DNA from: Dromaius novaehollandiae
Taxonomy: Eukaryota > Chordata > Aves > Casuariiformes > Dromaiidae
Reading direction: 5' to 3'
Length of the DNA: 64,000 nucleotides
Assembly (NCBI RefSeq): GCF_036370855.1
Contig: NC_088099.1
Coordinates: 139,479,017 to 139,543,016, forward strand
In this document: piece after piece, positions 1-15,400 of the stretch
How the letters are laid out: every line of letters begins with the position of its first letter
Numbering within the stretch: position 1 is the first letter of the stretch
Translations under genes and position numbers: made by a program
Notes under the pieces: model-generated
Databases searched by the model: none
Seen by the model: the letters and a program-made list of their open reading frames with translations, nothing else
What the model was told of the DNA's origin: nothing

Positions 1-3000
1 AAACAAAAACAGATTTACCTTCCCATAAATCCAAGGTAATCTGCTTTTCTCTCGTATCTTTGTAATGAATTCTCATTAGTTTACAGATTGGATAGTGGCA
101 CTTAATAAGTGGATAATGTAACATGCCATCTTTTATCTTTCTTCACTTATTTGATGGATGCCCATGGTGCCTGTAAGATGCTCTTACTTTTGAACTCAAA
201 ATAACTGAAATATGTATTAACTTTAATCCTTCATGTAATGTTGTAAGTCATAATTACTTTTAATGAGTATAATTTAGAAATAAGTTATTTGAACAATACA
301 CTCTGGCTAATCTGAACAGAATGTTATCAGAGTATTGTCCTAGAAGGTTAGACAGGAGGAAGGGCTTTCATAAGGCTTTACAGGTTTCTTTCTGACAGGC
401 TTTATGCTGAGGCAATTCTCCTGGATTTTACTCCAAATTTATGCTAATGTAAATAAGTGCTGTAGCAGGTACTTTATATGTCTTTATCAATAGAATATGC
501 TCTCCAGAAACATTTCCAGAGTGGAAGGAACTCTAGATATACTTATCTTCCATACACAGTAGGAATAGTTGCAAGCGTTTTATTTCTTTCACATAAAAAA
601 ACAATGTGTAAGTCTTTGGGAGTTGTTTGGACCCCATTAAGTTCATCAATCCTTATCACTCCCAGTTCAGAGACTTTTAAGACATGTTAGAGCAATCAGC
701 ATTGCTAACTTGAAGACAATGCCCTAATATTATATTTTTATTACCTATTTCTGATAAATAGTGTAAGACTATAACCACATCTGAGAGCTGTTCAGATCTG
801 TATTTTACAGGTTTTACTGCCAAATTCTGCTATCAAAATTTACATAAATTCCCTTTAGAACCTAAGGGATGGAAAAATGTCATGCTAATATATAGAAACA
901 GATTTTGATTCTGACAATCTATAACTAATTTGAAGGAATATTATCAATTAGTTTGAACTCAAAGCTTGACCTGCCTTAAAATAGTTTTATTATGGTAGGA
1001 AATGTGCTTTTCATCTTAAAATAAAATTTTTACCATTTCTTTTCAAACCATCCACTACTTTTTCTCTGAAAACTAGAATAAGCTCTAACACAATAATCAT
1101 TTAAATGCATGGTTTTTGAAGTGCTGTTGCAAGAGAATAGCTGTCCATATGAAGCAAACAAATTAACAAATTGGAATCCAGTCCAATTCTTTGTTCAGTT
1201 GATAAGTAAAGATATTTAGATGAGATTGTACATCCTATTTCCAGAGTCTTATTGACTTTACTGATTACATTGCAGATATTCAAGAAAACAAGAAAGTAAA
1301 CCACATCATCTGCTTTTGGCACATGATCCATAAGAAGTTTAGAAGAAGTAAAACATTCCCAACAACTTCAACAGAAACAGGAATTGGGTACTTGAAAGAA
1401 CAGGTGATAGTGTCAGAATTCAGGTCAGTCAGTCCTGTTCCACATATTTGGAAGATAAGCCTGTCTTCTAACGACATTATTCTCACTGACTTATTTAAAC
1501 TGCACTTGAATATCTACAGCAAGAGAAGCTGACTTGCCATTGCCATATGCAGCAACATAGCAAAATAAATGTAAAGCACACTGAAACCATGACAATAGCA
1601 TTTGACTTTGACTGCATAGCATTTTATGTCTGCTTTGCATAACATGTAATATAGCAGGTACGGGGCAATTCTGAAACTGTCAGAGATGTTTCCCAAATTA
1701 GTCACCTTCAGTAATGCAATGAACCAAGTGCAAATCCTCTTCTATGCTATTGCAGGCTATCTTCAATAGGGGTTTGCTTTGACATAGTCACACTAATGTG
1801 TACTTCTTAAAAATCAAGATGTATCTTGCCCAGCTTTTTTAGGTATGTATATGACTGTCTAATTGCTCCACAAAGAACTTTTTGTAAGTTTTCCCATTAT
1901 TAGCTCTAGGTCCTTTCTCCTTGACCTGTTATTTTGTGAAACCAAATAATTCATTTCTTTCATTTATATAGTTGACTTGATAGTGTTCATAGACTGCTTG
2001 TTTCTTCCTTGAGTTTTTACTATGCTAGACAATACAAATTTGGCTGCCTCATACATTCTCCATGTAGTACATCTTAATTTCTATACTTACTGTTCCGCTG
2101 CCTTGTATTTTCTGTTTTTTATGGATGCACAGAATTTTACAGTGTGTGAATTGGAACTACTCATACTTCCAGGTGTGGCTGCTACCTGAGCCACGCATAA
2201 TCATCTTAATTCTAGATATACATATAGTCCTCCTTTGATATATACCCATGAATACCTTTAAACTTTGTGGTAATGGAGCTGCACTGCAAATTTTATTTGG
2301 TTTCTTGCTGTTCAGGAAAATCCTAATGCAATCCCCCAAAAGACTTGATATTAAAGCTGTTTAGCTGATTAGGGTGAAAAAGAAGAACTGAACTGTGCTA
2401 CAGCCAAAATCACATAGAAGAGCCAAAGAAGAAAGGGAAACAAAACACAAGTGTGCAGAAGCAAAGTTATAGGAATTTAAGGGGATTCCATCAAACGTTG
2501 CAAGGTAAACAGAAGCCTTCCTTACAGAGCAAAGCCAAGGTCTCCTAGCTGTATAGGCCAAGCTGAATTTGCTACTTCAAGGTTCAGAGGCCATACCTGA
2601 CTTGGCCAGCATGCTCCTGTCGGAGAAAAGGGGAGAGGATTGTAACTGAAATGCCGTGTAGTGGGAAGGGGGAAGGAGAGAGCAGCTTCTGGGCTCTTCC
2701 CTCCCACTTCTTTTATTCCCCAGCAGTAGCTGCTGCCTCGACATCCTTACCTCTCCCTTCAGTAGCACCTACACTAGGCCCAGACCTCACAGCTCGCAGC
2801 TATTTTGCCATCACTAGTTTACTAGTTGCCTAGAGCTGGCCTTGCTTCCTCATGCATGAGAGTTCAGAATGGCAATACAGATTTGTTCATGTTTGAACCT
2901 TCAGAGACATATGTACTGGGAAGAGTTTCCAGGTTGCTCTCTTTATCAGCCTGCTTCATCTACTTGAGCTTTAAAAATTGGTTTGAACAGACTACACACA

Positions 3001-6000
3001 ATCAGTGAACCTCCAGCCAAATGCCATCTCTACACAGCAGGTCAGCCTGGTTTGTCTTTTGCAGCTTACATAACCTTTATCAGAACAGCAAGAGGAAAAT
3101 AAAATCTAAAATAATAGGAAGTAAAGTATTGTCAGCAATTTCTATAACTCAGTAGAGTTTCATATGCAGAAGAAATATAGAGGGAACTTGAATGCACGCC
3201 TGAGAGCCATTCTTCTATTGAAAATTGTAAAAAACACAATATGGAAGAAGAACTTCTTGGCCTACATATCTGCAATGTATGCACTTTCTCTAACTACTCC
3301 ATCTTTGCTATTTCCTGCAAACCATGCGCTGAAAACCAGGCCTCATGCAGACTGGAACACAATGACTACCCCTCTATTTGTCCCAGTCAGCAGTGGAACA
3401 ACAGACCTCAATAGAGGACAAAGAAGGCTTCCTGAATAAACTATGTCTAATAAGCATGATTGGAAATCACTCAGAAATGTCCTAATGTGTGCAAACCACA
3501 TTACAAATGGCATAATTCAGCCACCAATTTAAAAGGATCTTATCAGGCTTTTTTACAAGATGAGGGCTTTGCACAATACGGAGATATATCTTCCCAGAGG
3601 AGAATAGGTGAAAATGTTCTAAGTACTGATACAAGAAAATTCTAATGAATATGTTTCCTACACTATAACCATCAAGTGTATTACTCTGAGTAATTATTTT
3701 TGTCATAAAGCGTTATAGCTCCGTGCATATTTTCAAATCATAGAAACATAAAACAACATAACATCTTTCACCTTTGGCTCATCAGGAGATCGATCTGTTC
3801 CCCTCAGCCACTAAGCAATATTTTTGCAACAACCCCTATATTTGTGCCGTTACAGCTCTCTCCATTTAACCCCATTGAGAAGACTCATTTAGAAACTGCT
3901 GCTTGCAAAGCATGTAGTAGGAGAGTTACCAGCCTACACAGACCTCCAGCATGTACTGCTGTCAAGTAGCCGTTTAATCTTCAGGCCCTCAGGAGACCAG
4001 AATCTAGCTGTTTCAGACCAGATTCCCAAAACTGTCTCTGTTAATCCTATTACTGTGTGCTAAGGCCCACTGATCCTTTACAGGCCACGCAGAGATTTCT
4101 GTCCCACATAGCAGTTCAGCTAAGTGCCCTCCATGGGGCAGAGGGGGAACAGGAATGCACAGCAAATTATGATATTTGTTTCTTGGTACTGTTTTTGTAA
4201 GGCTGCTGCCCATCCTTTTACAGCCTGCTAGTGGCACAAACCAAGTCTACCGTTATTATCTTTATCAGTCTAGAGAAGGCAAGACATCACTGATAAGTCA
4301 CTCTAACCCAGATGGACAAAAGAGTGAATGTTTCTCTACCCAGGGACTGAATTCAGTACCTCACAGTTTGTCACAGCAGACATTGCAGCCCTGTTGGTGG
4401 TTATGCTAAAGGTTTTCCCTAAGCTGAGTTTAGTGAGAGCTGCAGTTATAGACAGAGGCTCAGCCAGTCAATTCCAATTAAAGAATAATTCAGTGAGAAA
4501 TAAAACTCCATGCATTACTGAGTTCCCATTTCAGTGAAAGAAAAAAGACTTACAAATAAATCAGATCTACTTATATTATTTCATTATTATTATTAATTAG
4601 GATTCTCAGGCAAAGCAGACCAAGCCTGCATTAGCTGAAGCAGTAATCAGGCAGTGACTAGAGTTTTATTTCTCATTGATTAAGCAATAGATATAAGGTG
4701 AACCAGTAACCTCATGTGAAGGGTATTACAGCTGAATGCCTAGCAGATTTGTGTGAAGTCTTATGGCCATAGGACAGATAGATGTATATAAGTTGTCCAG
4801 GGTAAAAGTGCATGAATGACTCTGAAAGGAACAGGCTGCTGCATCACACCATTGCAAATAATTGTTAATTCATTTTAGTGTGAAATCTCCTTACACTTCA
4901 CACAAAATAAGCCACTTTTGTAGGAGGGCTGACGCAACAATGTTCCCTTTCAGTGCACTGATGGGGCTAAGTGCCTCCTTTAAGAGAAAAATCCACTGTT
5001 CCTTTGCTGTTCCCTGCTCTGCCAAAAATTTTGGACAAGCCTCTGGGGAAAATTGTCCTGTGGCAGAACATGACCCCCAGCCCTGCATCCACAGACTGCA
5101 CAGCACCCCCCCTGCTCATGGAGGAGCTCTAGCAAATCCAGTGGTCGTGGTCCCAGACATTGTCATTCCCAGATGTCAGCTTTGCCCCAGCACCTAGAAA
5201 TATTACTTCTGCAGAGGAGCTGCAAGAAGAAAATATTTGTTCACAATCCGGTGTGGGCGTACTAGTTTAAACTGATGAAGATAAATTTATAGTGAGGCAC
5301 CTGACCTGGCATTGCAGTGGCTGAGGCGCAAATGTACTTTTTTACTGCTGACAGTGCTGTGAGAAAACTAATCTGCAAAACCAGCCAGAGTATCCTAAGC
5401 CACGCAGCTCTTCACCTCAGGCAACATGAATCAGGGCCTTCAGATTGCACTGGTTTCTGTTAATTGCCTACTCAACTCCAAAGAACCAGATACAGCTATT
5501 TCACTTAAATATACATTTTTACAGACTTCAAATAAATATATCTATATAGGTTATAGCAATAGTTACCTAAAAAAATCATTAGACTTAAATTCCCCTTGTT
5601 GTAGTGTGATATGAAAAGGAAATGATGGCAGATAGGGAATCACATGTATGAAAGAACCTCTCTAGACTATCCCTTTTGCCTGATAATTAGACTTTAAATT
5701 TGACATGAATATAATGGTCTTCATAGTAGAGATCTTGTCCAAAAAGCTTCAAGTGCTGTCTTGCATAAGCATAAAAGTAAATTTTAACTAAGACTTCACA
5801 AATTAGTAAGCCTAAAAAGTGTGTCCTGCTTCATTTTCATAAAAAGCCAGAAAGGCAAATACCCATCTGGCTGTAAAGAGGGTTTGGAATCGCTATAGGA
5901 GGGGCTTCTCACCCAGAGACATGCTCTTTAATTTATGGTTGGTGAATTTTCCTCTCCTATCAACCCCAGAGTTGATGTCAGCTATAACTGAAAACTGAAA

Positions 6001-7848
6001 ACAATTTGGGAAATCTACTTTATGTTTCAGAGAATGCATGGTCTTGGTCCATAAGACTTGGGATTTTCTTTTATTGTGTGCTAGAAAAGCAGCCTGTGAT
6101 ACAAGTGAACTGTTGAAGGAGAAAATAGACTTTTTCCCATTATCTGATTTATTGATTGTCACATGGCAATTAGTGGATCACACTTTGCCTTATGATTTCT
6201 CAGTGAAATTCTCCTTGACTGGAGTGGAGTCTGTGCTTGGGTATAACAGCCTGTGCAAATATGGGCAGAATTTGACACTACATGAAAGAGTCTCCCATGA
6301 GCCGGTAAGAGATGCAGATGAAAACAAACACTGAAAGCAATTTTAAATGCCTGAAGATGTACTTTTCAAACTTTCAAACTGCTTCACTAAAATACAATGT
6401 AATCACTGACAATTGCAGTGCTGTGCAAGGACAAAGACCATTTCACCGAAGAACAGATATGCTGTCTTTTGGTTTGAATAGAGACTCTCCAGTACACTTG
6501 TTTTATAATGTTTCAGGGGTTTTGCCTGAGAACAGCACGAGGTCTGTTTAACTTCATTTTCTGCAGGCAGAGACTGAAGCAATATTAGAAGCAGACTGCA
6601 CTGGCCTGTAGGTAACTTACAGTGTTTTTTTTCCCCACAGCCTGCCAAAGCCTCTGATGGTCCAACTTTACCCCAACAGGGAGACAGAGGAAAGCGAGGG
6701 AGATGTTATGGCAGATGGCAACCCACAAGGAGGCGAGAACTACATACTGCACTTTGGCACTCAGTGACAAGGACAACTTTACAGTAACCTAGTTTGCTTA
6801 TAAAGGGAGCAGGATTATTTGCCATCTTTTTTCCCCATCTTCGGTCAGACCATTGCAGGGCACTTGAAAAAAAAATAATTAATCAGTTGACTCAGCTCTG
6901 GGAAGCTGTACTACTTACTGACAAAACATAAGAGAACTGTATTTAAAATAGTTAAGCCAGACGTTGGTATTTTTTCAGCCTTTGATACAGTTTCAACTGT
7001 GTAGATGAACTGGGGTACAAATTTCCAGATGCTGTAAAGCACCAAAGAGCTGTCCAGTCACCACTGTTACAAGGCTTGAATGCCCCAGCTAAAGACAATA
7101 AATCTGCAGAAATTCAACAGAGGTTTTGCTATGTTTTCTGCATGTCTTTGCCTTCAAACAAAAATGTGCTTGGTTGAGGTAGAAAGCAGGTAAGGGGAGA
7201 GGAAACTTGACTTTTTCTTAGTTTCCCCCAAAATAGAGCTCCTGTCTCTGTTTCTATCCATTAAAATTAACTTGCTATCCAAATGGATCTTGTCTAAATT
7301 AATTGTGCTGTTTCTATGTAGTGTTTCCCCGAGGAATGCACTGAAATACTGTTATGTCTTTGTCTGTTCTTGGCTGATTGAGGTATTAATTAATTATATG
7401 AATAAGCCCAGGAAAATTAGAGTAGGTTTCTATGTCTTAATTCATGTCAATAACGGGGGCCAATGCCTTGTATGCAGAGCTTGCCTGTGGTCATTTTGTT
7501 GCGTGACCTCCGTTACTCTATTATCTAAGCACTGTGCAAGTTTTGTTGTGTTTGCCTCCCCCACAGCCTTGGATGGTTAGGACAGCTACAAAGAAGAAAC
7601 TGAGTCACACAGAGAGGACAGACACACACATTGTGCAATGCACCGTTGTCAGCTCCTGGCGAGGGCTGTGCAGGGAGCATGCTGCAGCGGGCACAGACAC
7701 GCGCTCAGCTCCTGAGAGCAGGCTAGCCCAGTCAGCACAGCGCTGCCTGTTTATTTCAATGGAGTTGATTAGACTGGGCACAGTGCACTAATGTTGCTAC
7801 CTTGCTTTCTGTTCAGGGCTTGCTCTGTTAGTGATAGTTCAGGGCTCT

Positions 7849-7868
7849 CTGCACTGCACTGCACTGCA
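7849..7868 (+). repeat. (CTGCA)4 pentanucleotide repeat
   Basis: Four perfect CTGCA units, followed by one TTGCA and then TGACGTAG. It is a short microsatellite in otherwise unique sequence. Confidence 0.85.
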
Positions 7869-7957
7869 TTGCATGACGTAGCTACATCCTACATCACACA
7901 GTCTGGCAGAAAGCCTTTGGATGAGTGGGGAGCTTCAGAGTCCAAGTTGTTTTGGGG

Positions 7958-7992
7958 TTTTTTTTGTTTGTTTGTTTTTTTTTTTTTTTTTT
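7958..7992 (+). repeat. T-rich / (GTTT)n run
   Basis: A T run interrupted by three single G residues, then about 18 uninterrupted T. It could be the poly-A tail of a minus-strand retroposon, but no element was recognised next to it. Confidence 0.8.
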
Positions 7993-10900
7993 GACTCCTG
8001 GAGGAACAGGACTCCTTTTCTAATCCAGGAAAAGGAAAAGTGAATGCTCTGTGATGGTAACATATTCTTTATGACTGCGATGGACACAGATGCTGTATTT
8101 TCTGTTTGGTTGTTTGTTGGTTTTTTTTACGATGCCTCTCCAGGATTTTTAGCTTATAGGAAAAACTTCCTTATTGAGATTCGTATTCTTCTCACAGTAG
8201 GGAAAGCAAATACCTGAATCATATGAGCTTACCATGGCTCTAAGCTAAGGGAAAGGCAAATGTACGTTATCTCTGGCACTAGTATATTGCACTTAGAACA
8301 TTACAAGTCTGCATATAAAATCATAAATATTTCGTTGGAACAAGAAATGAGTACTTAGCATTATTTAAGAATACTTGCAAACTCAATAGTTGCAATTTCT
8401 ATTTTATGTTGCTCAGCGGTGAGCATTTTACACTCCTGCAATATGCCTATTTCCTGTAATGCCTATTAAAAAAAAAGCATTTAAACATTTGAAAAACAGA
8501 GTTTACTTTATAATTCAGCATCCAGGCTATGGATGGTAACATTTATATTTTAAAATTCAGAGTTGATTTGAAAATAACCATATTCCAAAAGAGCAGGTGT
8601 TAAAGTTGCTCCTACCTTTAGTCCAGAACTTTCCCTCTCTGTACACTCCATCAGACTATAATTCAGGCAAACACACTGAAAATGATTCAAGTGTTTGCTT
8701 TCCACACTATGAGAAGACCATGAATGTCAATAAAGAAGCTTTTCTTGTGAGCTGAAAATCCCAGGGAGAGATTCCTCTGTTTAGTGCATAGCATTTGAGT
8801 TATCTGATAATCCTAAAGGTAGGTACCTTAATGACTAAAGAAGTATGCCGAGATAAGGAGAGGGAGTGGCAGTTTTAGTTGATCAATTATATGTCTAGGC
8901 TTTGGATAGCCCTGCAGATCTTAGTGGATCACATAACAGACACCCATATCGGATCCCTGCAAGTCATCTATTTCAGGGCTCAATGAATGTGCAAATTCTT
9001 TCAGACATGGGTTGGAATTTATTATGTCCCCCTGTTTCCCATCTCAGAGTTGGCAGACTTCACAGTCCATGGTAGGAAAGTGGCACTGTTTGTAGTTCCT
9101 GAATGTCTCAGAAACTGCAGGTCAGGCTCTGCTGTTCGTTCCCCTGAATTAAATGCAGAGTATTTATGCACTGATGCACTGATTTTGATGCTGTTCCCTT
9201 ACATTTCCTCTGAGGGACTGAGATGGTCCTGTGTAACCGTCACCTTGCTCATTCACTCACAACACACACCTGGCTGATCCCACAGAACTGTTTTGTTAGA
9301 AATGATGAACAATGCCTGGGGAGTGGAAACTTCCCAAGGGCTGTTGCAAAAATTATCAATTCTGCCAGTGATATTGAGGCATGCAGGACATTCTTTTATT
9401 TCCACACTTAATGCTTTAAGAACTTTGAAACTTGGTTGTGAAAGAGTTTGCTCTAAGAGACTGCAAATTCCAGAAGAGACAAAGGTAACACTGAAGTTGT
9501 TCTCAGGCATCTAATGATAAAGACAGAAAAGCTTTGAGATGAACATGAACGATATTCTCCTGTTTGTAGTCTACATTAGGAAAAAATAGATTCAACTCAG
9601 TAACAGCATACAATATCTAATTTTTCAGATGCCATCTGTTGATCGTGGTAGGGAGATCCTAACTTTGAAGCAGATACCCACACTCTGCAAGCAGCGCTTA
9701 CTTTTATGAAGAGCCATACTCCAAACCAAATTCAAGCCCTCACCACCCTGACACTTTTCTGATGAGTGCTGTGACCAGAGCTTCTGTCTTTTTATTTAGA
9801 GCCTCAAATCTGCCTTAGCAAACCCGGAGGCTTGGAAACAAAAACAGCATTCTTTTTAAGATGCTGTGCTAGTTACACTCTAGATTTGTCAAAACAATCT
9901 AAACAACTCTGATAGAAAATCCGAAACAAGAAGCAAAAATTTGGCCAAAATCCTATATTCAAATATTTTTACAGCATGAGAAATTGAAGTAATAATGCTT
10001 CTGTCTGGTTAACAGCTGTCAAAGGATGAAAAATAAACCCTGTGGATGTAGTCAATCACTCACTCCTTTTAATGTGGTGTGAAATCCATAAAGGCATTTA
10101 TACTGAATCTTAATGTGTTTTATGAAAAAATAACTGGTAGCTTTGTTGAAGAGAGGCCAATTTTTAACAAGCAACGTCTGGTGCTTTCAGAGATGTTCTA
10201 CGCATGTGTATTCTGTAGGAAAAGATGAATTTGCATTCTGTTTGTGTCTGTGAATTAATGTTTGGTAACATTCCCTCTTTTCCCCCTTTACTTGAGGTGG
10301 GTCACCATGACTCAGCTTTCATTCACAAAAACACATCAGAACTTCACACAATTCCTTTCTATCAGTGACTGCAGTCTTTTACCTGCATGCAGCACAACGG
10401 CTCCTCTCCTGGCAAATGGCACATGCTGCAGTCCTGCAAACATAGCAGCACTTAGGGATATGACCATGACAAGTCCTAATGATTTCATGGGACTGGTTTT
10501 CAAACACAGTGAAGCAGGTGATCACAGTTTGCAGGGCTGTGACTCTAACTTGTATATGCGATCTCCTTTAACAATAGGATAATCCTTCTTCCCCACATGA
10601 TACAATAAGATATTAATGTGCGCAAAGAGCTCAGTGGTGAACCGCACACAGAACAGCCTATATATAGCCATGGATAGCAGCTTTTTAAAATAGGATGATA
10701 ATATTTGTGACTGATAGCACTAGGAAATGAAGTCTCTACAACTGTGCACAGAGAATGTGTAGCACAGGTTGCTGAAGGGTTTGTGTTCCCCTGTGGACCC
10801 TGTTGTCCAGTGAGGTTTGTTGGATGGATGCAGCTGGATACAGCTGTGATGGCCATGGTTGTCCTGTCACAGAGAAAATATGCTATCTCAGGTGGTGCTA

Positions 10901-12364
10901 ACGAAAGGGCAACAGCTCTCTTTGGTCACCCTCTTCCTCCCCCTCAGTAGACCCATGTCAGCTTTGACATTGGTGAAGTACATCCTGCCCCAAGCTGCTC
11001 ATAAAAGGGGAGTCAGTCCCAAGGTCTTCTATCAGTGTTTAAGGTGAAAGCACCACACGAAACATAATTCATGACACTCCCTTTTATGTATGTCCACCAG
11101 TTCATCTGAGTATCAAAATCAGGCTAGCCATCTAGCACCAGTCTTGATGGAGGTTTGTACACTATATAAATCTACAATACTATGGACCTGAGTGAGGTGA
11201 CAGCTCATTTCCCATAAGCTCACAAATACTTAAACCTCACTCCCCTTTCCCACTACATAGACTCATTTTGTGGTCTGAAGCTAACCTGTTATGCTCAACC
11301 TACATCATGTCTTTAACAAATTTTATAGAGTGACATGAACAGAAACAAGGCAGTACCAAACTATAAACTAGTATTTAATTTCCATGCATAAGAATGGTAA
11401 AAAATAGAAAAACAGTTAATAAAGTCTTGCTGTTTTCCTTTCTATTGTTACTTTTACCTAGTGATCTGTACAGTTCATCAGTTAACATTCCTCAAATTGT
11501 TCATTTATTTAGTTCCATAGTGTATCTTTAAAACATGAGTTTAGGCTATGGTGCACACTCCCTCATAGCTCCATGATACAAATCCATGCAATAAAAATGC
11601 TTTGCAGGGTGGTTACACTCAAAACATCTTACTAATGTATTTTGTCACATTGAATTCTCCTTTCCCAACTGGACAGGGCATGGGAACAGTTATAGTAGGT
11701 CATTCCAGAATAGAAAGTAAGTGCCTCAAGATGGCTGTAGGGCTAACGCTGGTGTCATGGTTGATGTCCAGCCTGATGCCATCAGTATCATGAAAACTGT
11801 AGCTTCAGCTAAGTTCCATGCAGACGTTAGTTCAGAGTGCAATAACTATCCCACAGAAACAGCCTCGGTGGAGGAAATGACCAGGACGGAACCAGCATGA
11901 TGGCTAACCCAGTTCAAAAGGAAGGTCACCTGTAAGGCCAATTCACATTACACAGCTGTCTGCAGCCTACTAAGCCAGTGAACAAACAGGGGTGTTCAGC
12001 TTCCAGTCCCTTAACTCTCAAAAGCATATTTGTTTCTGAAGTAATTTGCATGCTGCGTAACATGCAGCTATCATTTGTGCTTTCTTTTCTCTCTTTATTC
12101 ATTTTCCCCTTTTAACTTAGATCACCTACTAGCCTCCAGAAATTGCATCTCACAGTAACATTGTATGTTGGTGAGATAAAAATTTGGAAGCTTTCCTACT
12201 ACAACCTCTGTATTACACAGTGGCGCTGTTTTATTCAGCTAAACTGTAGTATGACCACTTGCTTTTCCCTTTCATTTGTGTCAGCAAAGACATATCTTTT
12301 GCTTCATTAAGATTACACCTTGTGAAGCACTATTTTTTTCCTAGTGCATGACAAGTTTCCTAAG

Positions 12365-12490
12365 CTTCCACTGAATTCAATAGTCATGGGGGATATTTAA
12401 CATTTGTTATTTATTTCAGTCCCACTGAAATCAGTAGGACATGAATGTAATTTTAAACAAGCATTTAAGTACTTTGCTAAATGCAGACAG
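12365..12490. repeat. Old amniote interspersed repeat fragment
   Basis: The pattern CCACTGAATTCAATAG, CCCACTGAAATCAGTAGGAC, CATTTAAGTACTTTGCTAAA is typical of a very old interspersed repeat common in amniote genomes, recognised by the paired 'treatment' of CACTGAAATCAGT-like blocks. I cannot assign the family with certainty. Confidence 0.4.
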
Positions 12491-15400
12491 ACTAGTGAAC
12501 GTAGGTCTCAACAAGTAACTATTTCTTTTTAGCATAATGGCATATTTTGACACACTGTTACGGTACTAAGTCAGTCATACCATATTTAACACATTACAAC
12601 CAAGAGACAAGTCAGCCTGCTATACTGAAACTCATGAATAAAAATAATCTTTGAATGGTATTTCTGAAAATCAGCTATACCCCTTTTTATATAGAAAGCC
12701 ACTATTTACTGAGATCATTTTTACTTGTATATCTCAGCTGAAGCTCAACCTAGCAGTTAGGCAACTGCCAGGAGTCAGGATAGACAAAATTCCAGACAGA
12801 TATTTTGCCTATGTGTGGAGAACGCAGTATTACATGTACTCCTTAGGATGCCTAAGTGGCTCCATTAGTAGCATTTATATGCCCCCAAAGCTCCTGAAGA
12901 CCTCTCTGAAGCTGACCAGAGGTTTTGACAGCCACGTTTCTTCCCCCAAATACACCCTTTTCATGTTTGTTTTTAATTTTTATGTATGGTTTCTTTTTCA
13001 CTTAGCTTGAATCTTTATATCCACTCCAGCATTACAGCTACAGTACCTAACCCTTCCTGTGTCATTATAGTTACTTGTGTCTTCCCAGCTTTGACTGATA
13101 TTTGGAATTTATCTAAATTATTCATTAAGGCCTTTGTGGTAATAAACCATCCTCTAGTCACCAGTTTTCCCCCTCGACTTCAGATACTAAAGCAGCAGGT
13201 GCTCTAGAAATGTCTGTGAAAGTTATACTTGTGACAGTTACATATATATGGAATTATTCTCTCAATGATCAGCAGCATTAAAAATGTTTTTTTTGCATCT
13301 AGGACAATTACACTGACTCAAGCACCTACCCAAACACCAGAACCTGAATGCAGCCACCTTGAGTGGCAGCTTCCCAAGCTCACAAGCCCTCCAAAACTCC
13401 TACAAAGAGAAATCTTTACGAAAAGAAAGGAATGCAACAGCAAACCCACACTGAGGGTGAAATATCATTAAGCTACTAACATTGGTAATTATCTGACTAT
13501 TCTCCTTTATTGAACCACTGAGGATATTCCAAATGCTAGTTTTCAGTTCACACTATCTCAGCTGTTCACCAAACCCCTGTATGGATTCACAGCAAAGATA
13601 CAAGAGCCTTTCTCCTCAGTCGCTTGGGAGCGATATGCCCATGTGCACTACAGCCTAATGTAGCTTAGTGCCTCAGCTTTGCTAAACTACCAGCTGAGTC
13701 TTAACCTGAGCCCTCTCATCTTTGCTTCTTTTGTGTTTACCTTTCACAGTGAAGTCTCATATGGGCAAGAAGAAGCGCAATCAGGATGCTAGTCTGCCTG
13801 TATCTCTGAATCTCCTCAATATACAGGCTCATTCCGTGCTATTATGGGCCTCCCCAACCTTCCTGAGTGAATTCTGGGTAGGTAGGCCATGCAAAGTAAT
13901 TTCTTCTGCAAGTGTTTTTCCCTTTTTACCAGTAGAGGGAGCAGATATTTGCACATCCTCTGGAGCTTTTGTTAAACCGCTAAATAAACTCCTAAAGCTC
14001 CAAATTTTCTTGATTATACAATCATATGAGTGTGCTTAGCTTAAGATTTTCACAAAATGGAAGATTTTAAGCAGTTCTTGAGTTCCTCTACCTTTGTAGA
14101 CCTGTGATTCATTAGACACAGTCCTGCCACAGTCACTCATGATCCCTAATTTCACAAAGGATTTCCCTGGAACTTGTGTGCTTCCTATTTAAAAAAAGGA
14201 GGCAGAATTAGGCTGTACATAGGATGCTACATATTTTCAGTTTCACTTGGCAGAAGATAATGCATTCAATTCAGAAATGAAAGTTAAAAAGAGAAATAGA
14301 AATACATTTGAAAGATCATGAACAAACAGAACCTGCAAGAGGAAATAAATAATATTTTTTAATAAAAATGTGAGGACAGCTAGGTTTAAATAGCAATGCA
14401 GCAAGCTTAAACATAAATGTCTGTGCAGCTGCCTGCAGTAGCAAATATTATGTTGTATGACTCCAATTAAACACAGCTTTACACAAGGCACAGTGTATTA
14501 TTTTCCTTTCAGATCAAAGGGATATAAAGCTTTTCTTGTTCTTCTAAATTCTAACTATAATAAAATTGCACAGAAGACACTGTTTCTGAAAGAGAAGTTA
14601 TTATGGCTGGCAACACTCCCACACACGCAGGTAGAACAGTGGTCACTCTGGTCAAGTAATACCTAATCACATACTGAAATGTAATACTGTAAAAGATAGT
14701 GAAGATCGTTTGAACTTGGACAACTCCGTGAACCCACCACAACTGCATTTCATTTTTGTCTGCCCTAGAGGATAAATTGTCTCTATATTGTCTATGTGCT
14801 AGGTAAAAACATCCAGTCTGTGTTTACAAGGTTACCATTTCTTTTAGATTCATAATCAGTTCAATATGCTGGAAAATGCCAGCATTACGGTGCATCTTTT
14901 ATATCTTGTGACACAGACAATTTCATGTGCAGCCATTACAGGGCAAAATCTGCCAGGGAGTCTGAAAGTAATGCAGCGCTGCTCCTACACCTTTGATATT
15001 CTTGGCAAGGTCACGCTCACACCATAGCCCAGAAACTGCAGCATCAGCTCTAGCACTGCTAAATGGCCAGCCCTGTTCAGCAGTGCTGCAATCTCTGAAA
15101 CACAGTTGTTTCTATGGGAAGCCATGGAGTGGTACTGCCTGATGCCCCAGGCCACCTCAGTTAAGTTAACACTGCAGGGGTAGGAAAGCAGAGGCCTTTG
15201 TCTCACTGCCTAGATTTCCTGTCGATACAGTGCCAGTTCTTCCACAACTGTTTTGTTAGGTTTATTAAGATTTCTGCCTTGAGGAATCTTGGCTGTGCAA
15301 GATGTGCAGGACCCAGTGACCGTGAGGATGTCTGCACAGCTTTTTGTAGAAAGATGTGCTCTGAGCTGAATGGAAATAAGATTGTAGGTGTGGTAGCTGT

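Noticed and set aside
3735-3800. AATCATAGAAACATAAAACA resembling a CR1 terminal repeat
   Set aside because: Similarity covers only one short unit and the following sequence does not continue in CR1 order.
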